A stretch of 64,000 nucleotides of DNA from Psychromonas sp. CNPT3 (GCF_000153405.2 NC_020802.1:2809883-2873882); one strand, 5' to 3'. Positions 17,188-28,927 are shown, counted from the first letter of the stretch. A program made the numbers and translations. Notes: generated by a model not told the origin, from the letters alone.

Positions 17188-18744
17188 GAGAGCCTAAGCT
17201 CGCTCAACTGTGTTTAACGATTTATGAAGTGTATTTATTCAATGATGTGATCCAACACCCGCATCGTCAGTACGGCCACCTTCACGGATAGCAAAACGTA
17301 GACCGTCATCCCTTGCGCTTATTGATGCAATCAGCCTGCAACACTCACTAAAAACACATAAAAAAGGCATAAAAAAGGCATAAAAAAGAGAGCCTAAGCT
17401 CGCTCAACTGTGTTTAACAATTTATGAAGTGTATTTATTCAATGATGAGATCCGACACCAGCACCGTCAGTACGACCACCTTCACGGATAGCAAAACGTA
17501 GACCTTCGTCCATTGCGCTTATTTGATGCAATCAGCCTGCTACACTCACTAAAAACACATAAAAAAGGCATAAAAAAGAGAGCCTAAGCTCGCTCAACTG
17601 TGTTTAACGATTTATGAAGTGTATTTATTCAATGATGAGATCCAACACCCGCATCGTCAGTACGGCCACCTTCACGGATAGCAAAACGTAGACCTTCGTC
17701 CCTTGCGCTTATTTGATGCAATCAGCCTGCTACACTCACTAAAAACTATAAAAAAGGCATAAAAAAAGAGAGCCTAAGCTCGCTCAACTGTGTTTAACAA
17801 TTTATGAAGTGTATTTATTCAATGATGTGATCCAACACCAGCACCGTCAGTACGGCCACCTTCACGGATAGCAAAACGTAGACCTTCGTCCATTGCGCTT
17901 ATTTGATGCAATCAGCCTGCTACACTCACTAAAAACTATAAAAAAGGCATAAAAAAAGAGAGCCTAAGCTCTCTTCTATCATGTGTTTAACAATTTATGA
18001 ATAGTATTTATTCAATGATTGTAGAAACAACACCAGCACCTACAGTACGGCCACCTTCACGGATAGCAAAACGTAGACCGTCATCCATTGCGCTTATTGA
18101 TGCAATCAGCCTTACACATTCATTAAAACACATAAAAACTATAAAAAAGGCATAAAAAAAGAGAGCCTAAGCTCGCTCAACTGTGTTTAACCATTTATGA
18201 AGTGTATTTATTCAATGATGTGATCCAACACCAGCACCGTCAGTACGGCCACCTTCACGGATAGCAAAACGTAGACCTTCGTCCATTGCGCTTATTTGAT
18301 GCAATCAGCCTGCTACACTCACTAAAAACTATAAAAAAGGCATAAAAAAAGAGAGCCTAAGCTCTCTTCTATCATGTGTTTAACAATTTATGAATAGTAT
18401 TTATTCAATGATTGTAGAAACAACACCAGCACCTACAGTACGGCCACCTTCACGGATAGCAAAACGTAGACCGTCATCCATTGCGCTTATTGATGCAATC
18501 AGCCTTACACATTCATTAAAACACATAAAAACTATAAAAAAGGCATAAAAAAAGAGAGCCTAAGCTCGCTCAACTGTGTTTAACCATTTATGAAGTGTAT
18601 TTATTCAATGATGAGATCCGACACCAGCACCGTCAGTACGACCATCTTCACGGATAGCAAAACGTAGACCTTCGTCCATTGCGCTTATTTGATGCAATCA
18701 GCCTGCTACACTCACTAAAAACACATAAAAAAGGCATAAAAAAA
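17188..18744 (-). repeat. Tandem array of eight tuf 3'-end/terminator units
   Basis: Counting from each GAGAGC, units start at 17188, 17388, 17578, 17768, 17958, 18161, 18351 and 18554, and the real tuf tail starts at 18745. Periods are 200, 190, 190, 190, 203, 190, 203 and 191. Every unit holds, on the minus strand, a copy of about the last 30 codons of tuf, its stop region, 3' untranslated sequence and terminator hairpin with T run. Units at 17958 and 18351 (class A) are identical to each other and match the real tuf tail base for base over 122 bases. The others (class B) are diverged but alike. No unit has a start region of tuf, so these are not whole pseudogenes. Confidence 0.95.
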
Positions 18745-18761
18745 GAGAGCCTAAGCTCTCT
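18738..18761 (-). terminator. Intrinsic terminator of tuf
   Basis: Stem GAGAGC/GCTCTC with a four-base loop (extended by one A-T pair), followed on the minus strand by seven T. The same hairpin recurs in all array units; class B units carry one mismatch in the stem. Confidence 0.92.
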
Positions 18762-18794
18762 TCTATCATGTGTTTAACAATTTATGAATAGTAT

Positions 18795-19979
18795 TTATTC
18801 AATGATTGTAGAAACAACACCAGCACCTACAGTACGGCCACCTTCACGGATAGCAAAACGTAGACCTTCATCCATTGCGATTGGAGCAATAAGCTCAACA
18901 ACGAATTTAAGGTTATCACCAGGCATTACCATTTCAACACCTTCTGGAAGCTGTACAGCACCAGTGATATCTGTTGTACGGAAGTAGAACTGTGGACGGT
19001 AACCTTTGAAGAAAGGAGTATGACGGCCGCCTTCATCTTTGCTTAGTACGTAAACTTCAGACTCAAATTTAGTATGAGGAGTGATTGAACCAGGCGCAGC
19101 AAGAACTTGACCACGTTCGATTTCTTCACGTTTAATACCACGTAGAAGAACACCAACGTTTTCGCCAGCACGACCTTCGTCAAGTAGTTTACGGAACATT
19201 TCAACACCAGTACAAGTACTTTTAGCAGTGTCTTTAAGACCAATGATTTCTACTTCATCACCAATTTTAACAATACCACGTTCAACACGACCAGTTACAA
19301 CTGTACCACGACCTGAAATTGAGAATACATCTTCAATTGGTAGGATGAATGGTTTGTCGATATCACGTTTTGGAATTGGAATGTAGTTATCAAGAGCATC
19401 AGCTAGCTCAAGAATTTTTTCTTCCCATTCAGCTTCGCCTTCAAGTGCTTTAAGAGCAGAACCTTGGATCACAGGTAAATCATCACCTGGGAAATCATAT
19501 TCGCTAAGAAGTTCACGAACTTCCATTTCTACTAACTCAAGAAGCTCTTCATCATCAACCATGTCACATTTGTTCATGAAAACAACTAAATGTGGAACAC
19601 CAACTTGACGTGCAAGTAGGATATGCTCACGAGTTTGTGGCATAGGGCCATCTGTTGCAGCAACAACTAGGATACCACCATCCATTTGTGCAGCACCAGT
19701 GATCATGTTTTTAACATAATCGGCATGTCCAGGACAATCCACGTGTGCGTAATGACGTACAGCTGTATCATATTCAACATGTGAAGTAGAGATAGTGATA
19801 CCACGTTCACGTTCTTCAGGTGCATTATCGATTGATGCGAAGTCTTTTACTTCACCGCCGAATTTTTTAGCAAGAACTGAAGTGATTGCTGCAGTTAGAG
19901 TTGTTTTACCATGATCGACGTGGCCAATAGTACCAACGTTTACATGTGGTTTATTACGTTCAAATTTTTCTTTAGACAC
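18795..19979 (-). CDS. tuf: Elongation factor Tu
   Basis: A 394-residue EF-Tu, full length. G1 is [12 protein letters not shown] (residues ~16-27), G3 is DCPGHADY (~81), G4 is NKCD (~136). Domains 2 and 3 follow, ending [18 protein letters not shown]-Tu with GTP brings aminoacyl-tRNA to the ribosome. It is the last gene of rpsL-rpsG-fusA-tuf, 73 bases after fusA. No second tuf lies upstream of secE, where many gammaproteobacteria keep tufB. The 3' end has been copied into the downstream array. Confidence 0.98.
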   Translation of the reverse strand: MSKEKFERNKPHVNVGTIGHVDHGKTTLTAAITSVLAKKFGGEVKDFASIDNAPEERERGITISTSHVEYDTAVRHYAHVDCPGHADYVKNMITGAAQMDGGILVVAATDGPMPQTREHILLARQVGVPHLVVFMNKCDMVDDEELLELVEMEVRELLSEYDFPGDDLPVIQGSALKALEGEAEWEEKILELADALDNYIPIPKRDIDKPFILPIEDVFSISGRGTVVTGRVERGIVKIGDEVEIIGLKDTAKSTCTGVEMFRKLLDEGRAGENVGVLLRGIKREEIERGQVLAAPGSITPHTKFESEVYVLSKDEGGRHTPFFKGYRPQFYFRTTDITGAVQLPEGVEMVMPGDNLKFVVELIAPIAMDEGLRFAIREGGRTVGAGVVSTIIE

Positions 19980-20052
19980 AGTGTGTACCTTCTATTTCAG
20001 TTAATACCTTCCACATGCCATCACATGGAAAGATCGTAGTTTAATTTATTTT

Positions 20053-22146
20053 CTATTTCGCTTCAATAATAGCGTTAGCTATTTTTTTAGGTGCATCACC
20101 ATATTCGAGGAATTCCATCGAATATGAGGCACGACCCTGCGTTGCAGAGCGTAATGCTGTCGCATAACCGAACATTTCGGCTAGTGGTACTTTAGCATGA
20201 ACAATTTTCACGTTTCCGAGACCATCGCCCATTCCTTCAATCATGCCACGACGACGATTTAAGTCACCTACTACATCACCCAGCCAGTCATCTGGTGTTG
20301 TAATTTCAACTTTCATTACCGGTTCAAGAATAGTTGCATCGGCTTTCAATGCCCCTTCTCTAAAACCAAACATGGCAGCCACTTTAAATGCCATTTCGTT
20401 AGAGTCCGTTTCATGAAACGAACCATCAAAAAGTGTAGCGCGCACATCCAGCATAGGATAACCCGCTAATACTCCTTGATTCATTTGCTCTTCACAGCCT
20501 TTGCTGATCGCCGGGATATATTCTTTAGGAATACGTCCATCAGTAATTGCATTAACAAATTCAAACCCGCTACCCGCTTCAAGCGGCTCGAGTTTAAGAT
20601 GAACATGACCGTATTGGTGAGGTCCATCGCCTTGACGAATAAATTTACCTTCCGCTTCCACTGTTTTGCGGATAGCTTCTCGATATGACACTTGTGGGTT
20701 CCCGACATTACAATTGACATTAAATTCTCGACGCATACGTTCGACAATAATATCAAGATGTAATTCACCCATACCGGAGATAAGAATTTGTCCTGATTCT
20801 TCATTTGTTTCGACATGGAATGAAGGATCTTCTGCGCCTAACTTAGTTAGTGCAATGGTCAATTTATCTTGATCTGCTTTAGTACGAGGTTCAACTGCGA
20901 TCTGGATCACAGGTTCAGGGAAATCCATGCGCTCAAGGATAATTTTATGCTCAATCGCACATAAAGTATCGCCCGTAGTGACATTTTTAAGACCGATTAC
21001 AGCAGCGATATCGCCCGCTCTCACTTCTTTAATCTCATTACGTTCGTTAGCGTGCATTTGTACAATGCGCCCTAAACGTTCTTTACTTTGTTTGACTGAA
21101 TTATAAACATTATCCCCACTTTTCACCACACCCGAATAAACGCGAATAAACGTTAACGTGCCCACAAAGGGGTCCGTTGCAATTTTAAATGCTAGTGCGG
21201 CAAAAGGGGCATCATCATCCGCAGGACACGCAATCTCTTCTTCTTTCGCATTAAGGCCTTTTATAGCTTTAACTTCAGAAGGAGATGGTAAAAAATCAAT
21301 AACAGCATCGAGCACTGCTTGAACGCCTTTATTTTTAAAAGCACTCCCACAGGTTGCCAATACAATGTCATTGTTTAATGTACGCTCACGTAAGCCTTGT
21401 TTGATTTCTTCAATAGAAAGGTCGCCTTCTTCAAGGTACTTATCCATTAAATCATCATTGGCTTCCGCGGCGTGATCGAGCAATTCTTCATGCATCATTT
21501 CAGCTTGCTCAAGTAAGTCTGCTGGAATATCGAGATATTCAAACGTCATGCCCTGATCTGCATCATTCCACTTAATTAACTTCATTATGATGAGGTCAAT
21601 TATACCGCTAAAGTTTTCTTCTGTTCCTACATTCAAATGAATGGGTACACAAGTTGCGCCTAAGCGTTCTCGAATTTGCTCAAGTACCATCTCAAAATCA
21701 GCACCCGTTCTGTCCATCTTGTTTACAAATACGATACGTGGAACGTGGTATTTGTTCGCTTGACGCCAAACGGTTTCTGATTGAGGTTCAACCCCAGAGG
21801 CTGCGCAAAAAACAACAACCGCACCATCTAATACGCGTAACGAGCGTTCCACTTCAACAGTGAAATCAACATGTCCCGGTGTATCGATGATGTTAATGCG
21901 GTGTTTCGCAAACTGCCCTTGCATACCAGACCAAAATGTAGTCGTCGCAGCAGCTGTGATAGTAATACCACGCTCTTGCTCTTGCTCCATCCAATCCATT
22001 GTTGCTGCACCGTCATGCACCTCACCCATTCGGTGAGATAGACCTGTGTAGAACAATATACGCTCGGTTGTTGTTGTTTTTCCCGCATCTACATGAGCAA
22101 CAATACCGATATTACGATATTGGCTAATGGGTGTTGTACGTGCCAA
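20053..22146 (-). CDS. fusA: Elongation factor G
   Basis: A 697-residue translational GTPase that drives tRNA-mRNA translocation. G1 is [15 protein letters not shown] (~residues 14-28), G3 is [10 protein letters not shown]4 is VNKMDR. Domain IV has the usual [16 protein letters not shown] and [10 protein letters not shown] near the end. It sits between rpsG and tuf in the str operon on the minus strand, 71 bases after rpsG. Length and motifs are standard. Confidence 0.98.
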   Translation of the reverse strand: MARTTPISQYRNIGIVAHVDAGKTTTTERILFYTGLSHRMGEVHDGAATMDWMEQEQERGITITAAATTTFWSGMQGQFAKHRINIIDTPGHVDFTVEVERSLRVLDGAVVVFCAASGVEPQSETVWRQANKYHVPRIVFVNKMDRTGADFEMVLEQIRERLGATCVPIHLNVGTEENFSGIIDLIIMKLIKWNDADQGMTFEYLDIPADLLEQAEMMHEELLDHAAEANDDLMDKYLEEGDLSIEEIKQGLRERTLNNDIVLATCGSAFKNKGVQAVLDAVIDFLPSPSEVKAIKGLNAKEEEIACPADDDAPFAALAFKIATDPFVGTLTFIRVYSGVVKSGDNVYNSVKQSKERLGRIVQMHANERNEIKEVRAGDIAAVIGLKNVTTGDTLCAIEHKIILERMDFPEPVIQIAVEPRTKADQDKLTIALTKLGAEDPSFHVETNEESGQILISGMGELHLDIIVERMRREFNVNCNVGNPQVSYREAIRKTVEAEGKFIRQGDGPHQYGHVHLKLEPLEAGSGFEFVNAITDGRIPKEYIPAISKGCEEQMNQGVLAGYPMLDVRATLFDGSFHETDSNEMAFKVAAMFGFREGALKADATILEPVMKVEITTPDDWLGDVVGDLNRRRGMIEGMGDGLGNVKIVHAKVPLAEMFGYATALRSATQGRASYSMEFLEYGDAPKKIANAIIEAK

Positions 22147-22217
22147 AGTGATGTCCTTTGAAATAACTAATTATTTTTTGAAACGAAAAAACGCAAGCAA
22201 TAGCTTGCGTTAAGATC

Positions 22218-22688
22218 TTACCAGCGGTAATGAGCAAACGCTTTATTTGCGTCAGCCATACGGTGAACATCTTCACGTTTCTTAACCGCAGAGCCTTTAT
22301 TATCTGCTGCATCGACTAGCTCACCAGCTAGACGTAATGCCATTGATTTTTCACCACGCTTACGAGAAGCTTCAACTAACCAACGCATTGCTAAAGCATT
22401 ACGACGAGAAGGACGAACTTCTACAGGAACTTGGTATGTTGAACCACCAACACGACGAGATTTAACTTCGACGCTTGGGCGGATGTTTTCTAGAGCACTT
22501 TCAAAAAGCTCTAATGCATCTTTTTCAGTTTTTTTAGAAGAAACTTCTAAAGCAACATATACGATTTTTTCTGAGATTGACTTTTTACCGTCAACCATTA
22601 CAACGTTAATGAATTTTGCTAAAACTTCTGATCCGAACTTAGGATCTGGAAGGATTTTACGAGTAGCTATGACGCGTCTTCTTGGCAT
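22218..22688 (-). CDS. rpsG: Ribosomal protein S7
   Basis: A 156-residue protein beginning [21 protein letters not shown], the S7 N-terminus that nucleates 30S head assembly on 16S rRNA. It carries the beta-hairpin region [27 protein letters not shown]. Second gene of the str operon; in E. coli S7 represses the operon by binding the rpsL-rpsG spacer. The 84-base spacer here could play the same role but was not folded. Confidence 0.97.
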   Translation of the reverse strand: MPRRRVIATRKILPDPKFGSEVLAKFINVVMVDGKKSISEKIVYVALEVSSKKTEKDALELFESALENIRPSVEVKSRRVGGSTYQVPVEVRPSRRNALAMRWLVEASRKRGEKSMALRLAGELVDAADNKGSAVKKREDVHRMADANKAFAHYRW

Positions 22689-22772
22689 CTTATTATCTCC
22701 GTGCGCTTCAGGATTTTCCCCAAAACATATTAAATTAAAATAGTGTTTGTTTGGCCTTACTTACGGGACAAC

Positions 22773-23147
22773 TTAAGACTTAGGTCTTTTAGTACCGTAC
22801 TTAGAACGACCTTGACGACGATCTGCAACGCCTGAAGTATCCAGAGCACCACGAACAGTGTGGTAACGAACACCCGGTAAATCTTTTACACGACCGCCAC
22901 GGATCAAGATAACACTATGCTCTTGCAAATTATGGCCTTCACCACCGATGTATGAAGTAACTTCATAACCGTTAGTTAGACGAACACGAGCAACTTTACG
23001 CATTGCTGAGTTAGGTTTTTTTGGAGTAGTAGTATATACACGAGTACATACACCACGTCTTTGTGGGCACGCTTCTAACGCAGGAACCTTAGTTTTTACA
23101 ACTTTGTCCTTACGTGGTTTGCGTACCAATTGTGAAATTGTTGCCAT
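22773..23147 (-). CDS. rpsL: Ribosomal protein S12
   Basis: A 124-residue protein, the usual size, from [15 protein letters not shown]. The start at 23147 is chosen over an upstream ATG at 23183 by length, family N-terminus and the GGAGC ribosome site just before it. The decoding-centre loop [18 protein letters not shown] keeps the Lys at the classic streptomycin-resistance position, and VGGEGHNL-type and [12 protein letters not shown] motifs are normal. First gene of the str operon. Confidence 0.97.
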   Translation of the reverse strand: MATISQLVRKPRKDKVVKTKVPALEACPQRRGVCTRVYTTTPKKPNSAMRKVARVRLTNGYEVTSYIGGEGHNLQEHSVILIRGGRVKDLPGVRYHTVRGALDTSGVADRRQGRSKYGTKRPKS

Positions 23148-23174
23148 TATTAAATAGCTCCTAATTTGTGTGTG

Positions 23175-23201
23175 AAAAATCAAACCCTATAATTTAGGGT
23201 T
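23175..23201 (-). promoter_or_regulatory. Hairpin in the rpsL leader
   Basis: Stem AACCCTA/TAGGGTT with a five-base loop, followed on the minus strand by a run of T, ~30 bases before the rpsL ATG. It could be a terminator of tusB, an attenuator, or a leader structure. Confidence 0.45.
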
Positions 23202-23293
23202 GCAAGAGTTTACGCTGCTTACAAATGCGAGTCAATAATTAAGCAGTTGTGATCCGGCTCAACAAATCTAATGCAGCGTAAAATTCTATTTCG

Positions 23294-23584
23294 TTACCAC
23301 GCTATGAGGCTCTTGTGCGCTAGCGTGAGAGAGACAAAATCTGTATATGAACAGCTTTTGCCTATTTTATTTTTTATGCCTCGCGCCTCTAAATCAGGGC
23401 GTAACACCATTAATCTACCCTGCTCAGAAAGCGCCTCTAATGCACTATACCATGCATGCTTTGCATGACAGGCAAATACACCATCTTCTAACAAAATCAA
23501 GCTGTCAGCATCGTTAAGCAACGCTAAACACTGTTGTAATGCCAAGCTTTGTGATGGAGACGTATGCACGCTATGTAATATCAT
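23294..23584 (-). CDS. tusB: tRNA 2-thiolation sulfur relay protein TusB (DsrH family)
   Basis: A 96-residue DsrH/TusB-type protein with the opening MILHSVHTSPSQSLALQQCLALLNDADSLILLEDGVFA. TusB is one of three subunits of the TusBCD hexamer, which passes persulfide sulfur from TusA to TusE for 2-thiouridine in tRNA. It follows tusC by one base and precedes rpsL, as in E. coli. Confidence 0.92.
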   Translation of the reverse strand: MILHSVHTSPSQSLALQQCLALLNDADSLILLEDGVFACHAKHAWYSALEALSEQGRLMVLRPDLEARGIKNKIGKSCSYTDFVSLTLAHKSLIAW

Positions 23585-23585
23585 A

Positions 23586-23948
23586 TTAAAAACTCAATAG
23601 TTGATCTTGTCGTGCCAATTGCTGTTGTAATTGATGCTTATCCAAAACACTGACCTCGATCAGTAAATCTTTTGTTTGTAAATGACGCGCTGCCAGTGCT
23701 TCGGCGCAGACATAAATATTTTCAACATCGTACAACGCTAACATTTTAAAGAGAGGCGCAAAGTTTTTTTGTAAAATTTCATCAGGATCTTGACCGATTA
23801 ATAATTGATACACCGCATCACCCATAAAAAAAACGGACAGTGACTCATTAAATGCCGATAACGCTAAGGTCAAATCAAGCGCCTCACGTCCTTGCGCTGA
23901 GCCATGAGATGCCGCGCGATTAATTATTCCAATTTTTTTTTGTTTCAT
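23586..23948 (-). CDS. tusC: tRNA 2-thiolation sulfur relay protein TusC (DsrF family)
   Basis: A 120-residue DsrE/F-fold protein starting MKQKKIGIINRAASHGSAQGREALDLTLALSAF. It matches TusC by size, start and place between tusD and tusB, overlapping tusD by four bases. It is the structural partner without the catalytic cysteine in the TusBCD complex. Confidence 0.92.
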   Translation of the reverse strand: MKQKKIGIINRAASHGSAQGREALDLTLALSAFNESLSVFFMGDAVYQLLIGQDPDEILQKNFAPLFKMLALYDVENIYVCAEALAARHLQTKDLLIEVSVLDKHQLQQQLARQDQLLSF

Positions 23949-24343
23949 AAAAATTGCACCAAACGATCTGATTTTGCACTTAGCTCTGCGAGTTGGCCAA
24001 GGCCACTTAAAGCAAAAGGAGGTTTAAGGTTAAAATGACTAAGGGCCAATTGCTCTGCCTCTACACTATCAACAATGCCTCGGCGTAATGCTGCCGACAC
24101 ACACACTTCTAATGGAAACTGATATTGCGTTGCCAAATCACACCATAATTGTTGTAAATTAACTTCATCTGTCGCGGGGCTCAGTATATAGCTACTATTC
24201 AGAACGCCTTCTTGATAAAAGAACACCCCTACAATTTCATGTCCACTTTGCAAGGCTGCGTGGCAAAACTGATAAGCACTACTGGCGCCTTGTTGTCCAT
24301 AAGGCGCACCTGAAACTAATAAGGCTATTTTTGTTTTTGACAT
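23945..24343 (-). CDS. tusD: tRNA 2-thiolation sulfur carrier TusD (DsrE family)
   Basis: A 132-residue protein of the DsrE family. The N-terminus KIALLVSGAPYGQQGASSAYQF and the active-site cysteine in FPLEVCVSAALRRGI (near residue 80) mark it as TusD, the subunit that carries the persulfide. It begins the tusDCB cluster. A MITE-like repeat ends about 14 bases upstream of its start, so its promoter may lie in or beyond the repeat. Confidence 0.93.
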   Translation of the reverse strand: MSKTKIALLVSGAPYGQQGASSAYQFCHAALQSGHEIVGVFFYQEGVLNSSYILSPATDEVNLQQLWCDLATQYQFPLEVCVSAALRRGIVDSVEAEQLALSHFNLKPPFALSGLGQLAELSAKSDRLVQFL

Positions 24344-24356
24344 AATAACTCTCTGC

Positions 24357-24521
24357 TTATACCAAAGAAACTAAAAAGGTTACCCGTCTTGCTTGTTGAA
24401 ATTATCCCTACCTGCGTTGTGAGTTTTGAAGTGAGAACAACTATCTCCTACAACTCATGCTTTGCTAGTGTTAATTTTTCCTGCGCAATACATGAAAACT
24501 TAATTAATTCCTTTGCTATTA
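24357..24521. repeat. MITE-like dispersed repeat, long copy
   Basis: A 165-base element with imperfect 14-base inverted ends (TTATACCAAAGAAA and TAATAGCAAAGGAA, 11 of 14 equal). It is the longer relative of the element at 15451, in the same orientation, with about 73 extra internal bases. It has no coding capacity. It sits in the rpoC-tusD gap; the remaining 24522-24632 bases show nothing else. Confidence 0.75.
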
Positions 24522-24632
24522 ATTTGTACGATCGCATTTTTAAAATTTATACGCACGTTTAAATAACATCATAAAACAGATATTCACATATGCCTAAGTA
24601 AATTAACCCACATTCTGGCACATAAAAAAGTT

Positions 24633-24656
24633 AAAAAAAAAGGTGCCGAAGCACCT
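24633..24656 (-). terminator. Intrinsic terminator of rpoBC
   Basis: Stem AGGTGC/GCACCT with the stable CGAA/TTCG loop, followed on the minus strand by more than six T, 24 bases after the rpoC stop. Confidence 0.92.
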
Positions 24657-24679
24657 TTTTATGATTTTATCAGTAAAGA

Positions 24680-27600
24680 TTATTCACCAAAATCAACTGC
24701 ATTTAGTAAGTCTGCTAAGTTTTTCTCAGCAGCATCTACGTCAATAACAGGATGCTCTGGTTTAGGCTCAAGTGCTTTAGCTTTCGCAGCTGCACGTGCT
24801 TTATGATAAGCAAAACCAGTACCAGCAGGGATCAAGCGACCCACGATAACGTTCTCTTTAAGACCGTAAAGTTTGTCACATTTTCCTGCAACCGCAGCTT
24901 CCGTAAGAACACGCGTTGTTTCTTGGAAAGACGCAGCCGAGATGAATGATTCTGTTGCAAGTGATGCTTTAGTAATACCGAGTAACACGTAATTAAACTT
25001 AGTCTCAGATTTACCCGCAGCTTTTAATAGACGGTTATTAATAATAACGCGTACTACTTCAGCTTGCTCACCCACTAGGAATGTTGAATCGCCGGCATCA
25101 GTGATCACACATTTACGTAGCATTTGATTAACGATAACTTCGATATGCTTATCATTAATTTTTACGCCTTGTAGACGGTAAACTTCTTGCACTTCATTAG
25201 TAATGTAGTTCGCCACTGGGCTAATACCACGTAAACGCAAGATATCATGAGGAGATTCAGGACCATCTGAAACAACCTCACCTTTTTCAATCTTCTCACC
25301 TTCGAAGATGTTTAGGTGACGCCATTTAGGGATCATCTCTTCATACGTTTCGCCATCAGCTTTAGTGATAACTAAGCGCATTTTGCCTTTAGTTTCTTTA
25401 CCAAATGAAAGCGTACCTGAAACTTCAGCAAGGATAGCAGCATCTTTTGGTATACGTGCTTCGAATAAATCCGCAACGCGTGGTAGACCACCGGTAATAT
25501 CACGTGTTTTCGAACTTTCACGAGGTATACGAGCAACCGCATCACCAACTTGCACTTGTGCACCATCTTCTAGGTTTACAATTGCATTAGCAGGTAGATT
25601 ATATTGCGCTGTTACTTTCGTACCAGGAATAAATAAGTCATTACCTTCAGCATCAACTAATTTCGCAGTTGGACGCATTTCTTTACCTGCAGTTGGACGC
25701 TGCGCTGGATCAATGATAACAATACTTGATAAACCAGTCAGTTCATCCGTTTGTTTGGTAATAGTAATACCTTCAACGAAATCTAGGAACTCAACTTTAC
25801 CCGCTACTTCAGTGATAATTGGATGTGTATGTGGGTCCCAGTTAGCGATAATTTCGCCAGCTACGATTGCCGCACCATCTAACTTCTCTAATACTGAGCC
25901 GTAAGGTAGTTTATGGTTTTCTTTAGCACGACCTAACGCATCGATAATTGTTAATTCTGTTGAACGTGAAGTTACAACAACTTTACCTTCAGAGTTAATA
26001 ACAAATTTAGCATTATGCAGTTTGATCTTACCTGTGTTTTTAACTTGTACGTTATTTTCAGAAGCAGATCGAGATGCCGCACCACCGATATGGAACGTAC
26101 GCATTGTAAGCTGCGTTCCTGGCTCACCGATTGATTGTGCAGCCATAACACCAATAGCTTCACCTTGACCAACCATATGACCACGAGCCAAATCACGACC
26201 ATAACAAGCCGCACATGCGCCAAAGTCAGTTTTACAAGTGATTACAGAGCGTACCCAAATTTCATCGACAGACGCAACTTCAATAAGATCACAAAGTTTC
26301 TCATCAAGTAATGTATTACGTTTGAAGATAACTTCATTTTTAGTGCCAGGCTTAATAACGTCACGCGCAACAACACGGCCCAATACACGTTCACGAAGTG
26401 GCTCAACGATATCGCCACCTTGAATAAGCGGTTTAATCAATAGACCGTCTTCACTGCCACAATCTCTTTCAGTAATAACAAGATCTTGTGCAATATCAAC
26501 AAGACGACGTGTTAAGTAACCCGAGTTTGCTGTTTTAAGTGCGGTATCTGCTAGACCTTTACGTGCTCCATGCGTAGAGATAAAGTACTGTAGTACGTTT
26601 AGCCCTTCACGGAAGTTCGCAATGATCGGCGTTTCAATGATCGAACCATCTGGTTTCGCCATTAGACCACGCATACCCGCTAACTGACGGATCTGAGCTG
26701 GGCTACCACGAGCACCAGAATCGGCCATCATGTAAACACTGTTGAATGATTTCTGTTCAACATATTCACCGTGGCGATCTTTAACCATTTCCGTTGACAA
26801 GTTATCCATCATCGCTTTGGCAACTTTATCATTCGTTGTTGCCCAGATATCGATAACTTTATTGTAACGCTCACCAGCGGTTACAAGACCAGCTTGGAAC
26901 TGCTCATAAATTTCAGTTACTTGCTCTTCCGCTTCTTCTACTAAATGTTTTTTAGCATCCGGAATAACCATGTCATCGATACAAACTGATGCACCTGATA
27001 ATGTTGCATATTCGAAACCGGTGTACATAAGTTGATCTGCAAAGATAACCGTATCTTTAATGCCCAGTAAACGATAACAAGCATTAAGCACATTAGAAAT
27101 TGCTTTTTTACCCATATCTAAATCGATATGTTTAAATTCAAGACCTACAGGCATAATTAACGATAAGATCGCACGACCAACTGTTGTTTCAACAATTGAA
27201 GTGGTTTCTGTACGTGATTTATCTTCTGCAATATGTACTTGCGTCATGCGCACTTTAACAATTGCTTGTAAATCTACAACGCGAGCGCGGTAAGCTTTTT
27301 CTGCTTCCTTAGCACTCTTAAACCACATGCCTTCACCCTTCGCGTTGATGTTACTACGCGTCATATAGTAAAGACCTAATACAACATCTTGTGATGGTAC
27401 AATAATCGGCTCACCATTTGCAGGTGAAAGGATATTGTTGGTAGACATCATTAAAGTACGCGCTTCAAGCTGTGCTTCAATTGTTAACGGTACGTGTACC
27501 GCCATTTGGTCACCATCGAAATCGGCGTTGTACGCAGCACAAACTAAAGGATGCAATTGCATCGCTTTGCCTTCAATTAAAACAGGCTCAAATGCTTGGA

Positions 27601-28900
27601 TACCTAATCTGTGCAATGTTGGCGCACGGTTAAGTAGTACTGGATGTTCACGAATAACCCCTTCAAGGATATCCCAAACTTCAGCACCTTCACGATCTAC
27701 TAATTTTTTAGCAGCTTTGATCGTGGTTGCAAGACCTAATGCTTCTAATTTTCCGTAAACAAATGGTTTGAATAACTCAAGCGCCATTTTTTTAGGAAGA
27801 CCACACTGGTGTAAACGCAGCGCTGGACCAACCGTAATTACAGAACGACCAGAGTAATCTACACGTTTACCAAGTAGATTCTGACGGAAACGACCTTGTT
27901 TACCTTTGATCATATCAGCAAGCGATTTTAAAGGACGCTTGTTAGATCCAGTAATAGCACGGCCACGACGACCATTATCTAATAATGCATCCACTGATTC
28001 TTGTAACATACGTTTTTCATTACGTACGATAATATCAGGCGCATTTAAGTCTAATAGACGTTTTAGACGGTTATTACGGTTAATAACACGACGGTATAAG
28101 TCATTAAGATCAGACGTTGCAAAACGGCCACCATCAAGTGGTACTAACGGACGTAAATCAGGTGGTAATACAGGTAATACTGTTAATATCATCCACTCTG
28201 GTTTATTTGAAGACTGGTGGAAAGATTCAACCAATTTCAAACGTTTAGTTAGTTTCTTACGCTTAGTTTCAGAATTAGTAGTACCCAACTCTTCACGCAT
28301 TTCTGCGATTTCATGATCAAGATCGAGTTGTTTTAATAGAGAAAATATAGCTTCGGCGCCCATTAGCGCTTCAAATTCATCGCCCCATTGCTCAAGCATA
28401 TCAAGGTATTCTTCTTCAAGAAGAATTTGACGACGCTCAAGATCTGTCATGCCAGGCTCAACAACAACAAATGATTCAAAATAAAGAATACGTTCGATAT
28501 CACGTAACGTCATATCTAGCATTAAACCAATACGTGATGGTAATGATTTAAGGAACCAAATATGTGCCACTGGAGAAGCTAATTCGATATGACCCATACG
28601 ATCACGACGAACTTTAGATTGGGTTACTTCAACGCCACATTTTTCACAGATCACACCACGATGTTTTAGGCGTTTGTACTTACCACATAAACATTCGTAA
28701 TCTTTAATTGGACCAAAGATACGCGCACAGAAAAGACCTTCACGCTCAGGCTTAAAGGTACGGTAGTTGATTGTTTCAGGTTTTTTTACTTCACCAAATG
28801 ACCATGAACGGATCACTTCAGGTGAGGCCAAACCAATTTTTATTCCATCAAACTCTTTGCTTTTATTTTGTTGCTTCAAAAACTTAAGTAAGTCTTTCAC
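24680..28900 (-). CDS. rpoC: RNA polymerase beta' subunit
   Basis: A 1406-residue beta' subunit. The N-terminal zinc ribbon is [23 protein letters not shown] (residues ~70-92), the catalytic magnesium motif is [12 protein letters not shown] (~460), and the second zinc site includes CGSEDG and [10 protein letters not shown]. The bridge/trigger region ([25 protein letters not shown]) is intact. The length is that of E. coli (1407). Co-transcribed with rpoB, 74 bases downstream, with a strong hairpin between them. Confidence 0.99.
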   Translation of the reverse strand: MKDLLKFLKQQNKSKEFDGIKIGLASPEVIRSWSFGEVKKPETINYRTFKPEREGLFCARIFGPIKDYECLCGKYKRLKHRGVICEKCGVEVTQSKVRRDRMGHIELASPVAHIWFLKSLPSRIGLMLDMTLRDIERILYFESFVVVEPGMTDLERRQILLEEEYLDMLEQWGDEFEALMGAEAIFSLLKQLDLDHEIAEMREELGTTNSETKRKKLTKRLKLVESFHQSSNKPEWMILTVLPVLPPDLRPLVPLDGGRFATSDLNDLYRRVINRNNRLKRLLDLNAPDIIVRNEKRMLQESVDALLDNGRRGRAITGSNKRPLKSLADMIKGKQGRFRQNLLGKRVDYSGRSVITVGPALRLHQCGLPKKMALELFKPFVYGKLEALGLATTIKAAKKLVDREGAEVWDILEGVIREHPVLLNRAPTLHRLGIQAFEPVLIEGKAMQLHPLVCAAYNADFDGDQMAVHVPLTIEAQLEARTLMMSTNNILSPANGEPIIVPSQDVVLGLYYMTRSNINAKGEGMWFKSAKEAEKAYRARVVDLQAIVKVRMTQVHIAEDKSRTETTSIVETTVGRAILSLIMPVGLEFKHIDLDMGKKAISNVLNACYRLLGIKDTVIFADQLMYTGFEYATLSGASVCIDDMVIPDAKKHLVEEAEEQVTEIYEQFQAGLVTAGERYNKVIDIWATTNDKVAKAMMDNLSTEMVKDRHGEYVEQKSFNSVYMMADSGARGSPAQIRQLAGMRGLMAKPDGSIIETPIIANFREGLNVLQYFISTHGARKGLADTALKTANSGYLTRRLVDIAQDLVITERDCGSEDGLLIKPLIQGGDIVEPLRERVLGRVVARDVIKPGTKNEVIFKRNTLLDEKLCDLIEVASVDEIWVRSVITCKTDFGACAACYGRDLARGHMVGQGEAIGVMAAQSIGEPGTQLTMRTFHIGGAASRSASENNVQVKNTGKIKLHNAKFVINSEGKVVVTSRSTELTIIDALGRAKENHKLPYGSVLEKLDGAAIVAGEIIANWDPHTHPIITEVAGKVEFLDFVEGITITKQTDELTGLSSIVIIDPAQRPTAGKEMRPTAKLVDAEGNDLFIPGTKVTAQYNLPANAIVNLEDGAQVQVGDAVARIPRESSKTRDITGGLPRVADLFEARIPKDAAILAEVSGTLSFGKETKGKMRLVITKADGETYEEMIPKWRHLNIFEGEKIEKGEVVSDGPESPHDILRLRGISPVANYITNEVQEVYRLQGVKINDKHIEVIVNQMLRKCVITDAGDSTFLVGEQAEVVRVIINNRLLKAAGKSETKFNYVLLGITKASLATESFISAASFQETTRVLTEAAVAGKCDKLYGLKENVIVGRLIPAGTGFAYHKARAAAKAKALEPKPEHPVIDVDAAEKNLADLLNAVDFGE

Positions 28901-28927
28901 GCTATTCTCCCATAGGAGTTAAAACGA

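Noticed and set aside
17165-18744. CRISPR array
   Set aside because: Units are ~190-203 bases with no short repeat/variable spacer alternation, and their content is clearly tuf-derived.
18784-18987. Plus-strand 67-codon frame over the tuf 3' end
   Set aside because: It is the antisense shadow of the conserved EF-Tu C-terminus.
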